Counted from the first letter of the stretch, positions 8,792 through 17,499 are shown. The stretch: 64,000 nt of DNA from JAISGQ01 sp964500965 (GCA_964500965.1 CAZCQZ010000002.1:1-64000); one strand, 5' to 3'. Notes: generated from the letters alone by a model not told the origin. Numbers and translations: made by a program.

Positions 8792-9417
8792 CTGTTTTTC
8801 GCTTCAAGTTTCTTCAAAAAGGTTTTTCTGTGAACAGGCGAAGCTCCGTATTCAAGTATTTTTTCAACATGTAATGCGGTTCCGTAGCCCTTGTGTTTTT
8901 CAAACATATATTCCGGGTACATTTCCGCAAGCTTCAGCATAAACCTGTCTCGGCTTACTTTCGCTAAAATTGATGCACAGGCAATGCTCATCGAAAGCCC
9001 GTCGCCCTTTACTATACATCTTGATTTTATTTCAAGCTGCGGCGGTATTTTGTTTCCGTCAACCAATACCGTATCGGGTTTTATGTCAAGTCCGTTGACT
9101 GCTTCCGTCATTGCCATATAGGTTGCCTGTAAGATATTCACTTCGTCTATAGTCGCTTCGTCCACAGCGGCAATATTATATGCAAGTGCTTTTTCGCATA
9201 TTACATCGAAAAGAGCTTCCCTCTTTTTTTCGCTGAGCTTTTTTGAATCGTTTACACCGTCGATAATAAGACCTTCCGGTAAAATAACAGCGGCGGCGAA
9301 AACCGGACCTGCCAACGGACCACGTCCGGCTTCATCGACGCCGCAAATATTCACTGCTCCGCTGTCCCGCTCCTCGCGCTCGTATCTGAGCCAGTCAACA
9401 ACCGCTTTTTCTTTCAT
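8788..9417 (-). CDS. rnhB: Ribonuclease HII
   Basis: Endonuclease that removes RNA from RNA-DNA hybrids and single ribonucleotides from DNA. The active-site motif GVDEAGRGPLAGP (residues 25-37) carries the first Asp-Glu, VLVDGNK the next acid, and ILAKVSRDRF the conserved SRD. 209 aa is normal. It lies 4 bp after rbgA and overlaps yraN, in the common order rbgA-rnhB-yraN. Confidence 0.96.
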   Translation of the reverse strand: MKEKAVVDWLRYEREERDSGAVNICGVDEAGRGPLAGPVFAAAVILPEGLIIDGVNDSKKLSEKKREALFDVICEKALAYNIAAVDEATIDEVNILQATYMAMTEAVNGLDIKPDTVLVDGNKIPPQLEIKSRCIVKGDGLSMSIACASILAKVSRDRFMLKLAEMYPEYMFEKHKGYGTALHVEKILEYGASPVHRKTFLKKLEAKNR

Positions 9418-9421
9418 AGGC

Positions 9422-10285
9422 TTACTTTTCCTCCGGTCTTTCGAGAGTGATTTTTCCTATCCTGCCTCCGCGAAATTCGTCCAGAATCATAACACTGACA
9501 CGTTCTGTATCAATTTCACCGCCGGAAATAAGCATACCGCGCTTTTTTGCAACGGCTTCCATATATTCATGGGCTGTCAGATTCTCGCATAGCACGGCAT
9601 ATCTGCTTTCAAGCATCTCGCTGTAATCGGATAAGAGTATTTCCGTAAGTCCCCGGCAAAGCGTTTCAACATCAAGAATATTATCCTTGACCGCGCCGGT
9701 ATATGCAAGATGCATACCCACAGTTTCATCTTCAAATTTCGGCCAGAGCACGCCGGGCGTATCAAGCAGCTCAACGCCGTTTCCGATATTAAACCACTGA
9801 TTTCCCCTTGTGACACCGGGCTTATCGGCTACAACGGCTTTTGACGCCTTTGCCATTCTGTTAATAAACGAGGATTTTCCCACATTCGGAATGCCGACTA
9901 TCATGAGCTTCAGCGTTTTACCGCGCATATTTTTTGCCTGCCATGCGGCAATTTTATCCTTTAAAAGTTCGCGGACAATATTCGTAAAATTACCCAGACC
10001 CTTGCCGGTTTTGCAATCACAGGCAATTGCACGACAGCCCTTTGCCTTGAAATAGCCAATCCAGCGTGATGTTGCCGTCGAATCGGAAATATCCGCTTTA
10101 TTCAGCAGAATTATTCTCGGCTTACTGCCGATAAGCATATCAAGCTCAGGATTGCGGCTCGACATCGGAATACGGGCATCAATTATTTCAACAACGGCAT
10201 CGACCATTTTCAGGCTTTCGGTAATAAGCCTCCTGGTTTTTGCCATGTGCCCCGGAAACCACTGTATGGGATTTGCTCCGCTCAT
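9422..10285 (-). CDS. rbgA: Ribosome biogenesis GTPase YlqF/RbgA
   Basis: Circularly permuted GTPase needed for late assembly of the 50S subunit. The G motifs appear in permuted order: G4 LLNKAD near residue 60, then G1 GIPNVGKSS near 134, then G3 DTPGV near 175. The N-terminal IQWFPGHMAKT motif is characteristic. 287 aa is normal. The start overlaps lepB (ATGA). The rplS-lepB-rbgA-rnhB order is common in Firmicutes. Confidence 0.96.
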   Translation of the reverse strand: MSGANPIQWFPGHMAKTRRLITESLKMVDAVVEIIDARIPMSSRNPELDMLIGSKPRIILLNKADISDSTATSRWIGYFKAKGCRAIACDCKTGKGLGNFTNIVRELLKDKIAAWQAKNMRGKTLKLMIVGIPNVGKSSFINRMAKASKAVVADKPGVTRGNQWFNIGNGVELLDTPGVLWPKFEDETVGMHLAYTGAVKDNILDVETLCRGLTEILLSDYSEMLESRYAVLCENLTAHEYMEAVAKKRGMLISGGEIDTERVSVMILDEFRGGRIGKITLERPEEK

Positions 10286-10866
10286 CCTCTTATCGCTCCA
10301 ATGCTGTCAAATGGATATATTCTGAACATTACCTTACCCAAAATATCATCTTTGCTGACCGCGCCTAATGCTTCGTTACGGCTGTCAAAAGAAACCTGTC
10401 TGTTGTCACCCATGACAATATATTCATCTTCGCCCAGTGTAACTTCCTCGGAAAGCCATGCGCTTGCACCGCCGTTTTTATCGGCATCGACATATGCACT
10501 TTCGTCTAATGGCTGACCGTCAACATAAACAACGTGAGTTGAGGAATCATATCTCACCGTTTGCCCCGGACAGGCAATAATACGCTTGATAATCGGGTCA
10601 TTCGTGTGCTCGTTTTCCTTTACGACAATTACAATATCCCCCTGTTCAAGCTCATAAAACATACTATTGACCAGAAGTCTGTCGCCACTTGCAAGAGAAG
10701 TATCCATTGATTTACCGCTTACACTTACAACGCGGAAAACAAATGTAAACAGAATTACCACAATCGCAAGAGCAAATGCAATTGCCTCCATCCATTCGTA
10801 AATCTCAGCCGCAAAGCCGCCGAGCTTTCTCTTATCATTAGCTGCACCGCCGTTTGAGCCTGCCAC
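10282..10866 (-). CDS. lepB: Signal peptidase I
   Basis: Membrane serine protease that removes signal peptides from exported proteins. One transmembrane anchor spans about residues 28-48. The catalytic dyad is Ser53 in SGKSMDTSL and Lys94 in IIKRIIACPG, and the late GDNRQVSFDSR box is intact. Translation starts at GTG, preceded by GAGGAGGGCT. 194 aa is typical of the short Gram-positive SipS type. It follows the rplS terminator, so readthrough or a local promoter would be needed. Confidence 0.95.
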   Translation of the reverse strand: MAGSNGGAANDKRKLGGFAAEIYEWMEAIAFALAIVVILFTFVFRVVSVSGKSMDTSLASGDRLLVNSMFYELEQGDIVIVVKENEHTNDPIIKRIIACPGQTVRYDSSTHVVYVDGQPLDESAYVDADKNGGASAWLSEEVTLGEDEYIVMGDNRQVSFDSRNEALGAVSKDDILGKVMFRIYPFDSIGAIRG

Positions 10867-10903
10867 ACCTAGCCCTCCTCAGTTCATATAATGAATTTAA
10901 ATC

Positions 10904-10931
10904 AAAAAGGGACGAGTTGCCCCGTCCCTTG
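10904..10931 (-). terminator. rplS terminator
   Basis: On the minus strand the stem AAGGGACG / CGTCCCTT with a short loop is followed by TTTTTGATTT directly after the rplS stop. It would separate the single-gene rplS transcript from lepB and the genes downstream, possibly only partly. Confidence 0.8.
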
Positions 10932-10943
10932 TCACCGAATTTA

Positions 10944-11303
10944 TCAGCCCTCGTTCTTGGAGCGGATTTTTTCCTTGACCTTAGCTGCCTTACCAACTCT
11001 GTCACGCAGATAGTAAAGCTTGCTTCTGCGAACCTTACCGTAACGAACGACTTCAACCTTTGCGACATTAGGTGAGTTGACAGGGAATACTCTCTCGACA
11101 CCGACACCGTAGGAAACTCTGCGAACGGTAAAGGTTTCGGAAACGCCGCTGCCGCGACGTGCAATTACAGTACCCTCGAAAAGCTGGATTCTTTCTCTCT
11201 CGCCCTCGCGGATTTTAACGTGAACCTTTACGGTATCACCGATGTTAAAATCAAGCTTGTCAGCGCGCAGGCTGCTTTCGGAAATAAGCTTTAATGCGTC
11301 CAT
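10944..11303 (-). CDS. rplS: 50S ribosomal protein L19
   Basis: Ribosomal protein at the 30S-50S interface. The 119-aa sequence shows the family block RVSYGVGVERVFPVNSP and a basic C-terminus (RRSKLYYLRDRVGKAAKVKEK is split over the final third). The Met at 11303 was chosen over one ten residues upstream because AAGGAGGA sits between them. It has its own strong promoter, a structured leader and a terminator, so it is probably transcribed alone and controlled through its leader. Confidence 0.96.
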   Translation of the reverse strand: MDALKLISESSLRADKLDFNIGDTVKVHVKIREGERERIQLFEGTVIARRGSGVSETFTVRRVSYGVGVERVFPVNSPNVAKVEVVRYGKVRRSKLYYLRDRVGKAAKVKEKIRSKNEG

Positions 11304-11340
11304 TTTTAATATCCTCCTTAGATTTTCAGACATTCATACC

Positions 11341-11418
11341 CAAAGCGACAGAGGAATGTCCACCTTGATAAATTCCAACCGCGGCGAAAAGAGTACCGCC
11401 GGAAGGCTTTGCGCTTTG
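11341..11418 (-). ncRNA. Structured mRNA leader of rplS (L19-leader-like)
   Basis: Between the rplS promoter and its ribosome site the transcript can close a 7-bp stem, CAAAGCG (11412-11418) with CGCTTTG (11341-11347). Inside are two hairpins, CGGCG...CGCCG and GGAAT...ATTCC. A three-way-junction leader in front of a single-gene rplS unit is what is expected of an autoregulatory L19 leader; this assignment is from structure and position, not from a covariance search. Confidence 0.5.
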
Positions 11419-11435
11419 TGCACAAAGCATGGTGT

Positions 11436-11464
11436 ATTATAGCATACCGTGATACGATATGCAA
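11436..11464 (-). promoter_or_regulatory. rplS promoter
   Basis: On the minus strand TTGCAT (11459-11464), a 17-bp spacer and a perfect TATAAT (11436-11441). Transcription should start near 11429 and give an approximately 125-nt leader before rplS. Confidence 0.8.
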
Positions 11465-11508
11465 GGGTTTTTGATGCTTTTTTGAAAAAAAGTCCCTCTA
11501 TTTATTGA

Positions 11509-12204
11509 TTATAATGTTTTATTTATTATATCCGTCACCGTCAGTGTTTCACCGTCGGTTTTGAATTTCACTTCAACATTCGCAAAATTCATTCCATACA
11601 CCCTGTCCGGGTCATTGTGATACGACGGTCTTGGGTCAAGGGAAAGTACCCCCAGAAGTGCGTTCCTTTTTCTTTCCGGTAATTTTTCAAGCAGTGCGTC
11701 ATCACATTCGACCTTTAATCTTTTTTCGGATATTTTCCCCGTAAAGCCTCCCTCTGCATCAGGTACGCAATCTGCATAGGGTAAATACGGCTTAATGTCA
11801 TATATAGGCGTGCCGTCAAGTAAATCCGCTCCGGAAACCGTTATAACAGGATTACCCGTCCCGTCAATTTCCACATTTTCTATTTTGACAACAGACAGTC
11901 CTATGGGATTCGGTCTGTAGGGTGAACGGGTCGCAAAAACGCCGATTCGTGTGTTTCCGCCCAGTCTCGGCGGTCTTACGGTAGGTGACCATTCATCTCT
12001 CACAGCCTTTGAAAACTGCCAGATGAGCCACAGGTGGGAATATTCTTCAAGCCCTCTGATTGCCTCCGCTACGGCATATTCATCTTCAAAAACAATCTGC
12101 GCGGTAAGCTCTTTGACAAGTCCGCTTTGTCTGGGTATGCCGAATTTTTCCGTAAAATCGCTTTTTATATGCGCTATGGGCTTCAATAAAAACTCTCCGC
12201 TCAT
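11509..12204 (-). CDS. trmO: tRNA (t6A37) N6-methyltransferase TrmO-like protein
   Basis: SAM-dependent enzyme that methylates threonylcarbamoyladenosine at position 37 to m6t6A in threonine tRNA. The YaeB/TsaA signature is clear: LWLIWQF, RPPRLGGNTRIGVFATRSPYRPNPIGLS and DLLDGTPIYDIKPYLPY. The 231 aa include a C-terminal extension ending in PSYHNDPDRVYGMNFA, as in TrmO proteins. GAGGTAGTT lies before the ATG. It is apparently a single gene, divergent from the next block. Confidence 0.92.
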   Translation of the reverse strand: MSGEFLLKPIAHIKSDFTEKFGIPRQSGLVKELTAQIVFEDEYAVAEAIRGLEEYSHLWLIWQFSKAVRDEWSPTVRPPRLGGNTRIGVFATRSPYRPNPIGLSVVKIENVEIDGTGNPVITVSGADLLDGTPIYDIKPYLPYADCVPDAEGGFTGKISEKRLKVECDDALLEKLPERKRNALLGVLSLDPRPSYHNDPDRVYGMNFANVEVKFKTDGETLTVTDIINKTL

Positions 12205-12277
12205 TTAACTACCTCATTTCTTCCTTATATTAACTCTTTTTATAATATTTGTAAACCCCGACAGCAGTTACAATAAG

Positions 12278-12306
12278 TTGACTTTGATGTTTTCATATGC
12301 TAAAAT
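12278..12306 (+). promoter_or_regulatory. Promoter of the 12.3-kb plus-strand unit
   Basis: TTGACT (12278-12283), 17-bp spacer, TAAAAT (12301-12306). An ATG at 12297 lies inside the spacer and therefore cannot be the translation start of the downstream gene. Confidence 0.7.
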
Positions 12307-12338
12307 TAGGAAAAATCATATATCCGAGGTGTTGCAGC

Positions 12339-12860
12339 TTGGAAAACGAGCTTGTGCTCAACAGAGAATACAGTCAAATCACAGACCTTTACTTTGCCGT
12401 TTGGGAAGATAAAGGTGCGGCAAATTATATTTGGGTTAAAATTGCGGACAAAAAACTTGAAACAGGTGTTCAGGCTGTAGCCGAAGACCCTGTTGCCGCA
12501 AAGCTTGACGGTGACAACAAAAGACCGTTTATTGAGCTTATAACCTATGCCGAGGACGGCACTCCTATTCTCAACTTTGACCGCCCCGAAGATGACATTA
12601 ACAGCAACGACTGCGGCTCGGATATTCCCGAAGAAGTTCTCGAAAGCTTCCGCCTTTCGCTTCAGAAGCTTGATATTCTCGGCTGGCGAAATCATTTTCC
12701 GTCAAATCGTCAGGGCGTTTCTTGGCGTATTGATATTTACAAATCAAGCGGTCAGAAGCATATGGACGGAAAAGCGCGTTTTCCCATGGAATGGGGCGCA
12801 TTCAGCAAGGCGATGAGCGAGCTTGTTGAAAAAACCGGTGTAGTCGGAGGTTCGGAATAA
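12339..12860 (+). CDS. Conserved-looking protein of unknown function
   Basis: I do not recognise this 173-aa protein. It is soluble, acidic, without signal peptide, and has a tryptophan-rich C-terminal half (LGWRNHFPSNRQGVSWRIDIY). Translation most likely begins at a TTG preceded by CGAGGTG with 7-bp spacing, because the upstream ATG at 12297 lies within the promoter. It is the first gene of a unit that continues into the DUF554 gene 5 bp later. The look of the sequence (mixed alpha/beta, many charged residues) offers no function. Confidence 0.7.
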   Translation: MENELVLNREYSQITDLYFAVWEDKGAANYIWVKIADKKLETGVQAVAEDPVAAKLDGDNKRPFIELITYAEDGTPILNFDRPEDDINSNDCGSDIPEEVLESFRLSLQKLDILGWRNHFPSNRQGVSWRIDIYKSSGQKHMDGKARFPMEWGAFSKAMSELVEKTGVVGGSE

Positions 12861-12865
12861 TACTT

Positions 12866-13564
12866 ATGCTCGGTGTTTTGGTTAATACCGGCACTGTGCT
12901 TTTAGGCAGTGCCATTGGGCTTCTTATAAAAAACGGTGTATCAAAACGAATTTCCGATGCGGTAATGCCGGTGTTGGGGCTTTGCTCCGTTGCTATCGGC
13001 ATTGACGGTCTTCTTGACGGCGGTAATATTATGATAATGATTATCAGTATGGTAATCGGAACTATCGTCGGAACAATGCTCGGAATAGACAACAGCATTA
13101 ACCGTTTTGCCGATATTATCACAAAAAAGTTTTCAAAGGGCGACGGTAAACGCAGTTTTTCGGAGGGATTTGTGACTGCATGTCTTATTTTCTGTGTAGG
13201 CTCAATGACTATTGTAGGCTCATTGCAATCCGGTCTGACCGGTGATAACAGCCTTATTTTCACAAAATCAATTCTCGATTTTGTTTCTTCCATGATGCTT
13301 TCCGTTTCTCTCGGCATCGGCGTTATATTTTCATCGTTTTTTGTTTTTCTGTTTCAGGGTGCTCTGGTGCTTTGCTCCGGGCTGCTGTCCCCTGTTCTCG
13401 GCACGTACGAAATTGCTCAGATTTCCTTTGTAGGCTCTCTTTTGGTGCTTGCCTTGGGACTTAATATAATGGGCATTACGAAGCTGAAAGTTGCGGATTG
13501 TCTGCCGACGCTCGTTATTGCTCCCCTGCTCTGCTATATTCCGCTTTCAATTTTTCAGGCATAG
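12866..13564 (+). CDS. DUF554 family membrane protein
   Basis: A 232-aa integral membrane protein with about six or seven hydrophobic segments and the family start LGVLVNTGTVLLGSAIGLLI. DUF554 (YqgA/YdfK-like) proteins are predicted inner-membrane transporters of unknown substrate. The SMTIVGSLQSGLTGD segment is typical of the family. The nearest ribosome site (GGAGG at 12846) is 15 bp from the ATG, longer than usual. Confidence 0.9.
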   Translation: MLGVLVNTGTVLLGSAIGLLIKNGVSKRISDAVMPVLGLCSVAIGIDGLLDGGNIMIMIISMVIGTIVGTMLGIDNSINRFADIITKKFSKGDGKRSFSEGFVTACLIFCVGSMTIVGSLQSGLTGDNSLIFTKSILDFVSSMMLSVSLGIGVIFSSFFVFLFQGALVLCSGLLSPVLGTYEIAQISFVGSLLVLALGLNIMGITKLKVADCLPTLVIAPLLCYIPLSIFQA

Positions 13565-13573
13565 AGGTAAATT

Positions 13574-14041
13574 ATGAGAATCGGTCACGGATATGATGTA
13601 CACAAATTAGTCGAAAACAGACCGCTTATTTTAGGCGGCGTTAATATTCCCCATACGCTCGGTCTGCTCGGTCATTCCGACGCGGACGTTCTCACCCACG
13701 CAATAATGGATGCTCTGCTGGGTGCCGCCGCTCTCGGTGATATTGGGCTTCATTTTCCCGATACAGACAGCCGCTTTAAAGACGCGGACAGTCTTATGCT
13801 TCTTTTCGACGTTTGCGCTCTTGTGCGCAACAGCGGCTATGAAATAGGAAATATTGACGCAACAATATTGGCTCAAAAGCCGAAGCTTCGTCCGCATATA
13901 CCGGAAATGATTGAAAACATCGCCAAAGTCTGCGGCATTTCCACTTCACAGGTAAACATAAAAGCAACCACCGAAGAAGGGCTCGGTTTTACAGGCGCCG
14001 AGCATGGTATTGCCGCTCACGCAGTCGCCCTCTTAACGTAA
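13574..14041 (+). CDS. ispF: 2-C-methyl-D-erythritol 2,4-cyclodiphosphate synthase
   Basis: Zinc enzyme of the non-mevalonate isoprenoid pathway that cyclises CDP-methylerythritol 2-phosphate with release of CMP. Zinc ligands Asp8 and His10 are in GYDVHKL; GHSDADVLTHAIMDALLGA and TTEEGLGFTG complete the signature. 155 aa is normal. A GAGGTAAATT ribosome site precedes the ATG. Its usual partner ispD is not in this window. Confidence 0.97.
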   Translation: MRIGHGYDVHKLVENRPLILGGVNIPHTLGLLGHSDADVLTHAIMDALLGAAALGDIGLHFPDTDSRFKDADSLMLLFDVCALVRNSGYEIGNIDATILAQKPKLRPHIPEMIENIAKVCGISTSQVNIKATTEEGLGFTGAEHGIAAHAVALLT

Positions 14042-14102
14042 CCGTATTTAATCCGTCTGCATAAAATATAGCAGACGGATTTTTATTATGAGGGTGTATA
14101 AA

Positions 14103-14330
14103 ATGGAAAAACGAATACTGACAATCGGCTCAATGACTCATACGATAAAGGGGCAGGAGCTTCTGCTGCGTGCAGGCATATCCGCCTCTGTAAAAAAATT
14201 ATCTCCGACGCTTGACACAAACGGTTGCAGTCAGGGACTTGAAGTATATTTCAAAGACCTCGACCGCTCGCTGCTCATACTGCGTGAATCGGGAATACGT
14301 GTTACTCATGTCAGAGGTGGCGGTTTATGA
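14103..14330 (+). CDS. DUF3343 family putative sulfur/selenium carrier-like protein
   Basis: A 75-aa protein of the DUF3343 type, a compact fold often placed beside cysteine desulfurase-like genes and proposed to carry sulfur or selenium. A single cysteine lies in TNGCSQGLEV, a position expected for a persulfide-carrying residue. The second Met is chosen because GAGGGTG precedes it. The last 4 bp overlap the desulfurase start (ATGA), strong evidence for joint function. Confidence 0.75.
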   Translation: MEKRILTIGSMTHTIKGQELLLRAGISASVKKLSPTLDTNGCSQGLEVYFKDLDRSLLILRESGIRVTHVRGGGL

Positions 14331-15457
14331 TTTATCTCGACAATGCCGCCACTACCTCTCCCAAACCGTCCGCTGTGACCGATGCGCTTTGTTTCGGTGC
14401 CGGATATTACTCGGCAAATCCGGGGCGGAGCGGTCACACGCTGTCCATGCGCTGTGCCGAAAAGCTTTATCGGTGCAGGGCGAATATATCCGAATTTTTC
14501 GGTCTAAGCTCACCTGAACGGTGCATTTTCACCTACAACTGCACCACTGCAATAAACATGGCACTCAAAGGCTCGCTCAAAGCAGGTGACCATATAGTAA
14601 TATCAAACCTTGAGCATAATGCCGTTATCAGACCGCTTAATTCCCTTTCCGCTCACGGTGTCGAAATAACGAAAGCTCATGTTGTTCGCGGTGATACGGA
14701 AGCTACGGTACGAAATTTCAGGAAAGCGATAAAACCGAATACGAAAATTATCTTCTGCACCCATGCATCGAATGTAAGCGGCGATGTTCTTCCGATTAAC
14801 GAGCTTGCCGCTCTCGCAGGAGAGCATGGCATTCTGTTCGGAATAGATGCGGCACAAAGTGCCGGCAGTATCCCAATAAATATGAATAAGCTTCATGCGG
14901 ATTTTATATGTGTTCCGTCTCACAAGGGGCTGTACGGCGTTATGGGCTGCGGCGCGCTTTTGCTGAGTGAGCGCGCTAAGCTTCGCGTTCTCATAGAGGG
15001 CGGCACAGGCGGCAATTCCCTTTCTCCCACTCAACCCGACGTATACCCGGAACGTCTGGAAAGCGGCACTGTAAATCTTCCGGGAATTATTTCAATGAGT
15101 GCCGGCGTGGATTTTGTAAATCAGCGCGGCACGGAAAAAATACTGGCTCACGAGCTTGATTTTTGCACTCAGCTTGAATATGAGCTTGGCAAAATTCCCG
15201 GTGTTACCGTTCACTCCTGTAGTTCTGAATTTGAGAGAACAGCCATAACTACCGTCACCTTTGACAGTATCGACAGCGAAACCGCGGCAATGCGGCTGTC
15301 GGAAGCGGGATTTGCCGTTCGCGGAGGTCTGCACTGTGCCCCGGACGCGCATCGTGCCATGGGGACTCTGAACGGCGGTGCTGTGCGAATTTCTCCGTCT
15401 GTATTCACGAACACCGCCTGTATTCCGATGCTTGTAAATGCAATTAAAAAGTGGTAG
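14327..15457 (+). CDS. Cysteine desulfurase family PLP enzyme
   Basis: Class V aminotransferase-fold enzyme predicted to take sulfur (or selenium) from cysteine (or selenocysteine) as an enzyme-bound persulfide. The N-terminus MIYLDNAATTSPKP is typical, His97 of LEHNAV stacks on PLP, Lys200 in PSHKGLYG binds PLP, and the mobile-loop Cys337 lies in RGGLHCAPDAH. 376 aa fits the Clostridia subgroup near DUF3343 genes rather than IscS or SufS. No scaffold genes (iscU, sufU) are nearby, so delivery to tRNA or selenium metabolism is an inference from neighbours. Confidence 0.88.
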   Translation: MIYLDNAATTSPKPSAVTDALCFGAGYYSANPGRSGHTLSMRCAEKLYRCRANISEFFGLSSPERCIFTYNCTTAINMALKGSLKAGDHIVISNLEHNAVIRPLNSLSAHGVEITKAHVVRGDTEATVRNFRKAIKPNTKIIFCTHASNVSGDVLPINELAALAGEHGILFGIDAAQSAGSIPINMNKLHADFICVPSHKGLYGVMGCGALLLSERAKLRVLIEGGTGGNSLSPTQPDVYPERLESGTVNLPGIISMSAGVDFVNQRGTEKILAHELDFCTQLEYELGKIPGVTVHSCSSEFERTAITTVTFDSIDSETAAMRLSEAGFAVRGGLHCAPDAHRAMGTLNGGAVRISPSVFTNTACIPMLVNAIKKW

Positions 15458-15482
15458 AATCGTTCCGAAAGAGGATGATTTT

Positions 15483-16049
15483 ATGGAGCCCCTTAATACG
15501 CTCAGTCTTGCCCATGATTTTATACGTTCACATGTTTCCGAGGGCGATATTTGCATTGACGCAACTGCCGGTCGCGGTCGTGATACGGCTCTGCTCTGTG
15601 AGCTGGTCGGCAAGAGCGGTCAGGTACTTGCCTTCGATATTCAGCAGGCGGCAATTGACAGCACCCGTGCACTGCTTGAACAGCGCGGTCTTTCCGACCG
15701 CGCAAGAGTAATTCTCGACAGTCACGAGAATATGGAAAACTATGTCGATGCGAACACCATTTCCTGTGTTGTGTTCAATTTCGGACGTTTGCCCGGCGGT
15801 GACCCTTTGATTTTCTCAAAAGCCGAAACAAGCATTGCCGCCGTCGATGCCGCTCTGCGGCTATTAAAAAGTGAGGGTGTTCTCTGCCTGTGTATCTATT
15901 ACGGCTCATTTAACGGCTACGATGAACGTGACGCACTTCTTTCATATTTGCGCGGTCTTGACGACACAAAATACACTGTACTGCTTTCCGAATTTGTAAA
16001 CCGTCGCGGTGAACCGCCGCTTCTCGCTCATGTCTGGAAACGCGGCTGA
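15483..16049 (+). CDS. mnmM: tRNA (mnm5s2U34) methyltransferase, MnmM/YtqB family
   Basis: SAM-dependent methyltransferase of the YtqB family, reported to complete mnm5 at the wobble uridine in Gram-positive bacteria. The SAM-binding motif CIDATAGRGRDTALL begins near residue 20, followed by VVFNFGRLPGGD, the family's hallmark. The Met at 15483 follows AGAGGATG; an upstream alternative overlaps the desulfurase. The 188-aa length is normal. The final 140 bp overlap, on the other strand, the 3' end of the flippase gene. Confidence 0.88.
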   Translation: MEPLNTLSLAHDFIRSHVSEGDICIDATAGRGRDTALLCELVGKSGQVLAFDIQQAAIDSTRALLEQRGLSDRARVILDSHENMENYVDANTISCVVFNFGRLPGGDPLIFSKAETSIAAVDAALRLLKSEGVLCLCIYYGSFNGYDERDALLSYLRGLDDTKYTVLLSEFVNRRGEPPLLAHVWKRG

Positions 16050-17499
16050 GCATCAGATAAATCACAATATATATTGTGCCGCATATCACAACATCTGCCA
16101 TATCGGGTAATCCCGATATGGCTTTTTTACACACAAGTGTGACTGCCGCGGAGACAGCCGCATTCAGTAAAATACCGATGCCGCGTTTTCCGAATCCGGC
16201 TGCTCCCGTTGATTTTTTCAGTCTGTGAATGCACAAGCACGGTGTAAAAATGTTACTGATTATCATTATCGCCATAAAGCCCGACGTACCTGTTAAAGGA
16301 ATCAGAAGCAGTATTGCAGATATACGTAAAATTCCGTCGACGGCACTGTACTTTAACAGATAGTTTTGTTCTCCCAGTCCGCGCAAAATTCCCGTGCCGA
16401 CCGTTTCACAATACATAAGCGGAAGAAGGGGCGCCAATGCCGCCAGCACTTTAATCAACCGTCTTTCACCGTAAATTATCATGCTAATTTCTCCTGAGAA
16501 AATTACAAACAGCATGCCCACAGGTATTGCGCAGAAAAGCGTAAGTGTTATTGCTTTTTCCGCAAGCTTTCGCACATTTAGGCTGTCTCCAATCGTTTTG
16601 TACCTGACTATCTCCGTGGTGAGCAGACTGCCTGCCGCCGTCAGCAACGATGCCGGGAAGAACAGCAGAGGCAATGCCATTGAATGTATAATCCCCATAA
16701 ACGCCAGAGCGTTTTCTCTTGAAAGCCCATAGTGCACAAGGCAGGTCGGAATCAGCGAGCTTTCCGCCGTTCTGAGTGATGATGTAATATAATGAGATGC
16801 GGTTACCGGCACTGCATGTTCCGCTATCCTCCGCCCTATCCTATCCGGTTTAATACTTTCGGATTTTTTCGCAAAGAGATAAAATGCAACTATTAAAGCG
16901 CACCCTGCAAACTCAGCCGAAAAGTCGCACAAAACCATTGAATAACAACCGTCTGCCGTGGTAAAAGCATAATGCGGCAAAACTATCATACACGCACAAA
17001 GTCTGACAGACTGTTCGAATATCTGTGCCAGTGACGGCAGTAATGCCTTTCTCCCCGCAATATACCACCCTCTGAGCATTGCGGAAATACTTATCAGCGG
17101 AAGCTCCATTGCCGCTACGCACAGGCTGTTCACGGTTTTTATATCTCCAATCCAGTATTTTGCGGTCACTCCCGACATAATCGTCATGACCAGCGCGGCA
17201 ATCAGCGATAGCGATACACTGACCAGCATACAGCTTCCGAGCACACCGCCGGCTGTCCCGGTATTGCCCTTTGCAAGCTCCTGTGCCGATATTCTCGTAA
17301 CCGCCACTGTCATTCCCGACACCGAAAGTCCCGATGCGAACATATACACCGACATGACAAGTCCATACAGTCCAAGTCCCTCCGCTCCCAGGTATTCAGC
17401 GGAAAGCACGTTCAGATAAAGTCCCATGAATTTTACAATCAATGTCGCAGAGGTCATAATAAAGGTATTTTCCGCAAATAATCTTTTCTTCTCTCCCAC
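15910..17499 (-). CDS. SpoVB/MurJ-like oligosaccharide flippase family protein
   Basis: Polytopic membrane protein (529 aa, about 12-14 hydrophobic helices) of the MVF/MATE-like flippase superfamily. The closest pattern is stage V sporulation protein B, which moves lipid-linked precursors across the membrane. The start FAENTFIMTSATLIVKFMGL and GAEGLGLYGLVMSVYM are typical. Translation begins at GTG after GGAGGGACGGCA. The last 46 residues are hydrophilic and basic and lie antisense to the end of mnmM; they look like an added tail after loss of an earlier stop. Involvement in sporulation itself is not proved. Confidence 0.85.
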   Translation of the reverse strand: MGEKKRLFAENTFIMTSATLIVKFMGLYLNVLSAEYLGAEGLGLYGLVMSVYMFASGLSVSGMTVAVTRISAQELAKGNTGTAGGVLGSCMLVSVSLSLIAALVMTIMSGVTAKYWIGDIKTVNSLCVAAMELPLISISAMLRGWYIAGRKALLPSLAQIFEQSVRLCACMIVLPHYAFTTADGCYSMVLCDFSAEFAGCALIVAFYLFAKKSESIKPDRIGRRIAEHAVPVTASHYITSSLRTAESSLIPTCLVHYGLSRENALAFMGIIHSMALPLLFFPASLLTAAGSLLTTEIVRYKTIGDSLNVRKLAEKAITLTLFCAIPVGMLFVIFSGEISMIIYGERRLIKVLAALAPLLPLMYCETVGTGILRGLGEQNYLLKYSAVDGILRISAILLLIPLTGTSGFMAIMIISNIFTPCLCIHRLKKSTGAAGFGKRGIGILLNAAVSAAVTLVCKKAISGLPDMADVVICGTIYIVIYLMLSRVSRHEREAAVHRDGLQIRKAVQCILCRQDRANMKEVRHVHRSR

